In this document: in pieces, positions 22,621-27,722 of the stretch
How the letters are laid out: the number at the start of each line of letters is the position of its first letter
Position numbering within the stretch: position 1 is the first letter of the stretch
Assembly: GCA_002477475.1 (NCBI GenBank)
Contig: DLPX01000086.1
Span: 5,725 to 33,446 of the forward strand
Direction of reading: 5' to 3'
From: Proteobacteria bacterium UBA7447
GTDB taxonomy: Bacteria; Pseudomonadota; Gammaproteobacteria; Arenicellales; UBA868
DNA: 27,722 nucleotides
Translations under genes and position numbers: made by a program
The notes under the pieces: model-generated
Told to the model about the DNA's origin: nothing
The model's input: the letters and a program-made list of their open reading frames with translations, nothing else
Databases searched by the model: none

Positions 22621-24351
22621 TCAGAGTCTGTTCTGAGATCGGATATCGTCCCAGCGTTTTTGCCAATCCGCAGAGATCGACCCTGGGATTGTCAGTCTTT
22701 CGCTCGCGACCCATCCTGCGATCGATCGGGTGACTCGAAGGCGGATCCAGTCTCCCTTGCGGCTCTTGATCTCAACCGGCGTACCCTTGTCGAGTAAACC
22801 TAGCACGTCAGATTCAGGATCAGTAGAAGGTAACGAACGAATCCGGACCCGATTGTTGTTGATCTGGGCGGTGTTTTCGGTTTCGCTAATGAATTTGCCG
22901 TAGACCCAGACATCCAGCCCGATTGGACTCTCAATCATCAGCCACTCTCCCTTGCTGCCAATAACTTTCACCGGAAGATCTTTTTCAAGGTCATTGAGTT
23001 TAGGGGCATCCGCCGCAGCGCGGCCAAACACCGCTGTATTGTCCCTTCTGACCCAGGCTGCTCGAAAGGCTGAAGGAGTCGAGTTGGCAGATGCTGTTTT
23101 CGTTTTGCCTGTCGGGGCATTTGCAAGTGCATTGAAGTTATTAAGCCAATCCTGCGTCACGGGATTCTGCTCGGATACCCCCGATAGCCTCACCCAGCCT
23201 GGTGTCGCCTTGCCGCTGCTGATCTGTTTCCAATCCCCAGTACTGGTATGAACCGTTACCGAATCTCCTTTGTTCAGATGCGCGACGACCTTTGAGTTCT
23301 CGCCCGTTGTCGGCCGGTTTCTCAAGCGGACCTTGTTGGCGGTGATCCGGCCTTCAGGGGCGCCTTGAACATAATTGCCAAACACCCAAAGACGGACATG
23401 CCCAGGAATTTCGACTCTGCCCCATGATCCTCGTGCCTCGATAATTTTTACGGGCGTTCCCTGCCGCAGCGTCTGCAGAACTGGAGACTGACTGTTAGGG
23501 CCAGAGCGTAATTCGAGTTGATCGACACTGACCTCCGCCGCCCGAAAACGGGTTGTGATAATGACGGAACCTGCCGCAGCTTTTTCTTTTGTGGTTGTGG
23601 TGACTTTTGTGGAGGCTTCGGGTGTTGTTGCGTTGCCTACCTGTCCTGAAGACGGTTCTGACACGTTTTGCGCTTGTGTCTCTTGCGATTTTGCAGGCTG
23701 AACCATTACTGACTCCACTTCCGTAGACCCTGCCTGGTTAGCCGCAGAAGCAACTGAGGCGCCTGATGTTGATGAAGACGCAGTCTGACTCTTTGCAACT
23801 TTTTCATCGATGATGCCGAGCACGCGTTGGGCATCGGCATGACCCTTTTCTGCGGCTTGCGTCAGCCAGTTTCTGGCCTGATCAAGATCTTTTTGGGCCC
23901 CTTTGCCAAAATAGTAGGCAAGACCCAGATTGTACTGAGAGGCAACATCGCCTGATTCCGCCGCTCGCTCCCACCAGTCCACGGCTTGCGCAAAACTTTG
24001 ACTGAGTCCCCGGCCTTCCCAGTAGGCCACCCCCAGGTTAAACATAGCGGTCGGGTGCTCCGAGTCTGCGGCTTTTCGGAACCACGCCAGAGCTTCGTCG
24101 AGGTTTTTGTTGACGCCGTGGCCCTCGTAATAGAGCACGCCCATAGCAAATTGGGCGTCACGGTTTCCCTGATTGGCGAGCGGTTCCCAGACTGCCATGG
24201 CGGCGGCATAGTCGCCCTCGTCATAGGCATCGATCGCGCGCTGGACGTCTACGCTTTGCGCCCAGGCGATTTCACTTGCCGCGAACAACAGGGCAAAACA
24301 ACTTGCGCCTCGCAGATGCCGTAAAACGGTTTTGGCGAGGATGTTTTTCAT
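22621..24351 (-). CDS. Secreted Sel1-repeat and four-SH3-domain protein
   Basis: Predicted periplasmic protein of 576 residues, function unknown. The signal peptide is clear (core 15-28, cleavage near AWA-Q). Three Sel1 repeats lie at about 63-170, each with the (F/Y)NLG-x-A-Y-x-x-G-x-G pattern. A Ser/Thr/Gln-rich linker spans about 185-262. Four bacterial SH3-type domains follow at about 275-328, 336-390, 432-488 and 498-552. They come as two pairs: the first of each pair ends in a W-V-(F/Y)-G segment, the second in a GWV segment, and each pair is followed by a DW-containing helix (DWLNNF at 401, DWQKRW at 562). SH3b domains often bind peptidoglycan peptides and Sel1 repeats bind proteins, so a wall-associated scaffold is a fair inference. 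It starts 13 nt after the TerC-family gene. Confidence 0.85.
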   Translation of the reverse strand: MKNILAKTVLRHLRGASCFALLFAASEIAWAQSVDVQRAIDAYDEGDYAAAMAVWEPLANQGNRDAQFAMGVLYYEGHGVNKNLDEALAWFRKAADSEHPTAMFNLGVAYWEGRGLSQSFAQAVDWWERAAESGDVASQYNLGLAYYFGKGAQKDLDQARNWLTQAAEKGHADAQRVLGIIDEKVAKSQTASSSTSGASVASAANQAGSTEVESVMVQPAKSQETQAQNVSEPSSGQVGNATTPEASTKVTTTTKEKAAAGSVIITTRFRAAEVSVDQLELRSGPNSQSPVLQTLRQGTPVKIIEARGSWGRVEIPGHVRLWVFGNYVQGAPEGRITANKVRLRNRPTTGENSKVVAHLNKGDSVTVHTSTGDWKQISSGKATPGWVRLSGVSEQNPVTQDWLNNFNALANAPTGKTKTASANSTPSAFRAAWVRRDNTAVFGRAAADAPKLNDLEKDLPVKVIGSKGEWLMIESPIGLDVWVYGKFISETENTAQINNNRVRIRSLPSTDPESDVLGLLDKGTPVEIKSRKGDWIRLRVTRSIAGWVASERLTIPGSISADWQKRWDDIRSQNRL

Positions 24352-24364
24352 TCCATTAAGAAGC

Positions 24365-24967
24365 TTAAGCCTGGGCCAGTATGATCAGTTCGCGTGATCC
24401 TTCCCAGATCATGACCAGCGCGACCTGAAGGATGACCACAAGGCCAATGTACGCAATCCAGGCGTATCGCTCAAGTAGTCGGGCGATCAGCGTCGCACCA
24501 AAGGCCATAAGCGCCACGGACAGCGCCAAACCAAAAACCAGAATGACCGGCTCGTGGCGGGCAATACCGGCCACCGCCAGCACGTTGTCAAGCGACATCG
24601 ATACGTCCGCTATGATGATCTGCACAATCGCCTGCCGAAGCGATTTCGCCGGCGCAACGGATTCTTCGTCGGCTGATTCGGTCGATTTATTACGGCTGCG
24701 CAACTCCCGCCATAGTTTCCAGCAGACCCACAAGAGCAGCAAACCTCCCGCGAGCACCAGACCCACAATCTGGAGCAATTGGACAGTCAACAACGCAAAG
24801 AGAATTCTCAGAACGGCAGCGGCCGCGATGCCGAGCATGATGACCCGGGGGCGCAAGGCGGCCGGCACGCTGGCCGCAGCGAGCCCGATTACGATGGCAT
24901 TGTCAGCCGCAAGCATCAGGTCGACGAGGATGACCTGAATCAACGGCCAGAATTGTTCGGGACTCAT
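24365..24967 (-). CDS. TerC family integral membrane protein (YjbE-like)
   Basis: Polytopic inner-membrane protein of 200 residues with about six or seven hydrophobic spans. It has both TerC family signatures: ILVDLMLAADNAIVIG in span 1 and IIADVSMSLDNVLAVAG in the second half, with the paired Asp-Asn residues on opposite inverted halves. Characterised relatives (Alx, MeeF, MeeY) take part in manganese export and in metal loading of exported enzymes; others are linked to tellurite resistance. A charged cytoplasmic loop (about 88-107) separates the halves. The ATG at 24967 has AAGG about 7 nt upstream. A consensus TATAAT lies about 60 nt upstream. It heads the leftward envelope operon. Confidence 0.88.
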   Translation of the reverse strand: MSPEQFWPLIQVILVDLMLAADNAIVIGLAAASVPAALRPRVIMLGIAAAAVLRILFALLTVQLLQIVGLVLAGGLLLLWVCWKLWRELRSRNKSTESADEESVAPAKSLRQAIVQIIIADVSMSLDNVLAVAGIARHEPVILVFGLALSVALMAFGATLIARLLERYAWIAYIGLVVILQVALVMIWEGSRELIILAQA

Positions 24968-25027
24968 GAGGGCCTTCGGGAAGTTCGGCGGGAACCCGCC
25001 GTGATCGATAATCGATTGTTGCGCGGT

Positions 25028-25033
25028 ATTATA
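25028..25033 (-). promoter_or_regulatory. Consensus -10 element before the TerC-family gene
   Basis: The minus strand reads TATAAT at 25028-25033, a perfect -10 hexamer 60 nt upstream of the start. No recognisable -35 lies at the expected distance, so activator dependence is possible. The leader between holds the palindrome ATCGATTATCGAT and a GGCGGG/CCCGCC hairpin (24987-25000). Confidence 0.5.
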
Positions 25034-25150
25034 CGAGTGTGAAAGACCCGAAACGAGTCCGTGCTGCGGTGCTTAGTTTGTTCCAACTGCTTTGAAATTG
25101 TCGTAACCGAAAATGACACCCGATACCGTTAAGACTGGAGTACCGAAATA

Positions 25151-26344
25151 ATGACTAAATCCCCGAAGACTATTGCGACTTTTGATTGGGCAGATCCGCT
25201 GGTGCTGGACGATATGCTGACGGATGAAGAACGATTGGTCCGTGACTCCATCCGCCGATTTTGTCAGGAGGAGTTGCAGCCCCGCGTGCTTGAGGCTTTT
25301 CGGAAGGAAAAAGTCGATCGCTCTCTCTTTCCCCGCATGGGTGAGCTTGGACTGCTTGGCTCCACCATCGATGGCTATGGCTGTTCTGGGCTGAATTACG
25401 TTTGCTATGGCCTCGCTGCGCGAGAGGTGGAGCGAGTGGATTCAGGCTATAGATCCATGATGAGCGTTCAATCGAGCCTCGTTATGTACCCGATTTTTGC
25501 TTATGGCTCTGAAGAGCAGCGTGAGAAGTATCTGCCCCGGCTTGCCTCAGGCGAGTCTGTGGGGTGTTTCGGACTGACCGAACCCGACCATGGTTCAGAC
25601 CCCGGAGGCATGAAGACCCGGGCCCGGTCGGCCGATGGCGGTTACCGGCTCAGCGGAGCCAAGATGTGGATCACCAATTCGCCTATTGCGGATGTCTTTG
25701 TCGTTTGGGCGAAAGATGATGAAGGTGTGATTCGTGGGTTTATTCTGGAGCGGGAGATGGCAGGGCTCAACACGCCCGCCATTGAGGGAAAGTTTTCGTT
25801 GAGAGCGTCTGTGACGGGCGAGATCGTCATGGAGGATGTTTTCGTGCCAGCTGAGAATATCCTCCCCGAAGTCAGCGGCTTGAAGGGCCCCTTCGGCTGC
25901 CTTAACCGTGCGCGTTATGGAATCTCATGGGGCGCGATGGGCGCGGCTGATTTTTGCTGGCACGCTGCGCGCAACTACACCCTGGAGCGGGAGCAGTTCG
26001 GCAGGCCCCTTGCGGCAAACCAGTTGATTCAGAAAAAACTTGCCGATATGCAGACAGAAATCACACTCGGCACCCACGCTTGTCTTCGACTCGGACGCCT
26101 GTTTGATGAAGGGCGCGCTGCCCCCGAGGCGATCTCGCTGCTCAAGCGCAATAACTGCGGCAAGGCGCTCGAGATTGCGAGAACGGCGCGGGACATGCAT
26201 GGCGGCAACGGGGTTTCGGATGAGTACCACGTGATTCGCCACATGATGAATCTGGAAGCGGTCAATACTTATGAGGGGACGCACGACGTTCACGCGCTGA
26301 TTCTGGGGCGCGCCCAAACCGGTCTTCAGGCATTTACCGGCTGA
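25151..26344 (+). CDS. gcdH: Glutaryl-CoA dehydrogenase
   Basis: FAD-dependent acyl-CoA dehydrogenase that oxidatively decarboxylates glutaryl-CoA to crotonyl-CoA in lysine, tryptophan and glutarate breakdown. At 397 residues it matches the family. Diagnostic features are the GCDH-specific substrate-binding segment DSGYRSMMSVQSSLVMYP (with Arg and Ser for the glutaryl carboxylate), the FAD segments CFGLTEPDHGSDP and WITNSP, and the catalytic Glu375 in NTYEGTHDVHALILGRAQTG. The ATG at 25151 has CTGGAG about 10 nt upstream. It is followed after 3 nt by a class III CoA-transferase gene, an arrangement like the gcdH-gcdG pair of pseudomonads. No LysR-type gcdR gene is in the window. Confidence 0.95.
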   Translation: MTKSPKTIATFDWADPLVLDDMLTDEERLVRDSIRRFCQEELQPRVLEAFRKEKVDRSLFPRMGELGLLGSTIDGYGCSGLNYVCYGLAAREVERVDSGYRSMMSVQSSLVMYPIFAYGSEEQREKYLPRLASGESVGCFGLTEPDHGSDPGGMKTRARSADGGYRLSGAKMWITNSPIADVFVVWAKDDEGVIRGFILEREMAGLNTPAIEGKFSLRASVTGEIVMEDVFVPAENILPEVSGLKGPFGCLNRARYGISWGAMGAADFCWHAARNYTLEREQFGRPLAANQLIQKKLADMQTEITLGTHACLRLGRLFDEGRAAPEAISLLKRNNCGKALEIARTARDMHGGNGVSDEYHVIRHMMNLEAVNTYEGTHDVHALILGRAQTGLQAFTG

Positions 26345-26347
26345 TCC

Positions 26348-27565
26348 ATGGGCGCGCTGTCACACATACGCGTTCTTGATCTCAGCCGGGTGTTGGCCGG
26401 CCCTTGGTGCACACAGATCCTGGCCGATCTTGGTGCTGATGTCATCAAGATCGAGCGGCCGGGCAGCGGGGACGACACCCGGCAATGGGGGCCTCCTTTC
26501 GCCTCCGTTGATGGAGGTGGAAACGAGGAGTCCCTATATTTTCTTGCGACTAATCGAGGTAAGCGCTCAATGACGCTGGATCTCTCAGATTCCCGGGGTC
26601 AAAAGGTCGTGCATGAGCTCGCGGCACATTGCGATGTTGTCGTCGAGAATTTCAAGGTTGGTGCCCTGGCGCGCTACGGTCTCGACTACGAGACGCTTAA
26701 AGGAATTAATCCCAGCCTCGTTTATTGCTCCATCACCGGGTTTGGCCAGACTGGGCCGTACGCTGACAGAGCTGGCTATGACTTTATGATCCAGGCGATG
26801 GGCGGCCTGATGAGCGTGACCGGAGAGGCTGAGGATGTTGCCGGGACTAATCCCCAGAAGGTGGGTGTCGCGATCGCCGATCTCGTGACTGGCCTTTACT
26901 CCGCTAATGCTATCCAGACCGCACTGATTCATCGGGAACGTACGGGTCAGGGGCAATATATTGATATGGCGCTTCTCGACTGTCAGGTGGCGATTCTTGC
27001 GAATCAGGCCATGACTTATCTCGCGGCCGGGCAGACGCCTGTGCGAATGGGAAACGCCCATCCCAACATCGTGCCTTACCAGGTTTTTGAGACCCAGGAT
27101 GGGCACATCATCCTCGCGGTCGGTAACGACGGCCAGTTTCGGCGTTTTTGCGAGCTCGCGGACCAACCCCACTTGGCCCTGGATCCCCGCTTTGTTGCCA
27201 ACCGGGGTAGGGTGAAGCACAGAGCGCAGCTTGTTGAAGCGCTTGCGCTGTTAATGAAGCGCAAAAATACGGACGACTGGCTGAATCTGCTGGAGCCGGA
27301 GGGTATCCCCTGTGGACGCATCAACAGCATCGATGAAACCCTCAACGATCCTCAGGTCGTCCATCGGCAGATGAGGACCCAGGCCCTGCACTCGTCGCTC
27401 GGACAGATCAATCTCTTGGGCAGTCCGCTGAAGCTGTCTGAAACCCCTGGTGAGGTCCGCCGGGCCCCCCCGGTTCTTGGTGAAGACACCGATCAGGTGC
27501 TGCGGGAAGTTTTGGGTTATGAGGACAGCGCCATCAGCGCCTTGCAGGCCGACGGAGTTGTCTGA
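26348..27565 (+). CDS. Class III (CaiB/BaiF) CoA-transferase, probably glutarate CoA-transferase
   Basis: Family III CoA-transferase of 405 residues, expected to move CoA from succinyl-CoA or another donor to a carboxylic acid. Landmarks are the N-terminal LDLSRVLAGPWCTQILADLGADVIK region, IERPGSGDDTR, TNRGKRS, ITGFGQTGPYADRAGYDFM, and the likely catalytic Asp178 in GVAIADLVTG, followed by GQGQYIDMALLD. The pairing with gcdH, 3 nt away and probably translationally coupled, suggests glutarate as acceptor, giving glutaryl-CoA for the dehydrogenase, as for human SUGCT and pseudomonad GcdG. The family is functionally broad, so the substrate is inferred from context only. The start at 26348 lacks a distinct ribosome binding site. 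Confidence 0.9.
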   Translation: MGALSHIRVLDLSRVLAGPWCTQILADLGADVIKIERPGSGDDTRQWGPPFASVDGGGNEESLYFLATNRGKRSMTLDLSDSRGQKVVHELAAHCDVVVENFKVGALARYGLDYETLKGINPSLVYCSITGFGQTGPYADRAGYDFMIQAMGGLMSVTGEAEDVAGTNPQKVGVAIADLVTGLYSANAIQTALIHRERTGQGQYIDMALLDCQVAILANQAMTYLAAGQTPVRMGNAHPNIVPYQVFETQDGHIILAVGNDGQFRRFCELADQPHLALDPRFVANRGRVKHRAQLVEALALLMKRKNTDDWLNLLEPEGIPCGRINSIDETLNDPQVVHRQMRTQALHSSLGQINLLGSPLKLSETPGEVRRAPPVLGEDTDQVLREVLGYEDSAISALQADGVV

Positions 27566-27722
27566 TCAATCCACTCATATGTCGCTGACATAAATTCGGC
27601 AATTGCTCCGCCTCATGCCGAGCGGGTGGGCTGCGAGAAACCATCCATCGTGGAGCATCTCATCTTTACCCCGCGACCCTAGAAGCGTTACTGGCGCCCA
27701 GACCGGGGGAGGCGTTTTACCA

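Noticed and set aside
24968..25033. yybP-ykoY manganese riboswitch before the TerC-family gene
   Set aside because: TerC-family genes often have one, but the leader from the TATAAT to the start is only about 60 nt and lacks the conserved riboswitch core; the palindrome and small hairpin do not fit.
27566..27722. Possible new gene at the right end
   Set aside because: Only very short frames are present in the last 157 bp and none has a ribosome binding site or a recognisable product.

Overview
The window reads as a stretch of chromosome from a gammaproteobacterium of moderate G+C content. The assignment rests on the coaBC-dut block lying divergent to rpmB-rpmG, and on close full-length matches by eye to Escherichia coli-type SucA, Dut, CoaBC, L28, L33, IF-1, YfcG, DapE and GhrA. 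The genus cannot be read from the sequence. Coding density is high. I see no rRNA, tRNA, CRISPR array, prophage or insertion sequence.

Layout. Positions 1-4568 (minus strand) hold coaBC, dut and a sucA gene that runs off the left edge. Positions 4727-5138 (plus) hold rpmB and rpmG, closed by a bidirectional hairpin terminator shared with infA (minus). A YfcG-type glutathione transferase follows on plus. Positions 6320-9985 (minus) form an envelope-stress block: a DegP-type protease, an OmpR-family response regulator and its histidine kinase. The protease promoter region carries an 11-bp repeat array that looks like a response-regulator binding site. dapE (lysine/diaminopimelate synthesis) follows.

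Positions 11273-19361 (minus) hold two complete ABC importers head to tail: a PotABCD-like polyamine-type system (ATPase, binding protein, two permeases) and a HisPJQM-like basic amino acid system. The second ATPase gene overlaps the end of the first system's last permease gene, so the systems may share transcription. In both systems a strong hairpin follows the binding-protein gene. The PotB-like permease is about twice the usual length because its extracytoplasmic loop holds two copies of a domain.

A 488-bp non-coding stretch with tandem repeats and an inverted repeat separates the Pot system from ghrA (plus). Positions 20824-24967 (minus) look like one operon: a TerC-family membrane protein, a periplasmic Sel1 plus four-SH3 protein, a small TPR protein and an L,D-transpeptidase. 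This is the best candidate for a poorly described functional unit, probably in cell-wall maintenance. The right end (plus) holds glutaryl-CoA dehydrogenase and a class III CoA-transferase, a glutarate/lysine degradation pair.

Most genes here are conserved housekeeping or metabolic genes. The unusual material is the permease duplication, the SH3 pair duplication, the repeat array before the protease gene and the repeats before ghrA. I did not find evidence of a wholly new defence or mobile system.
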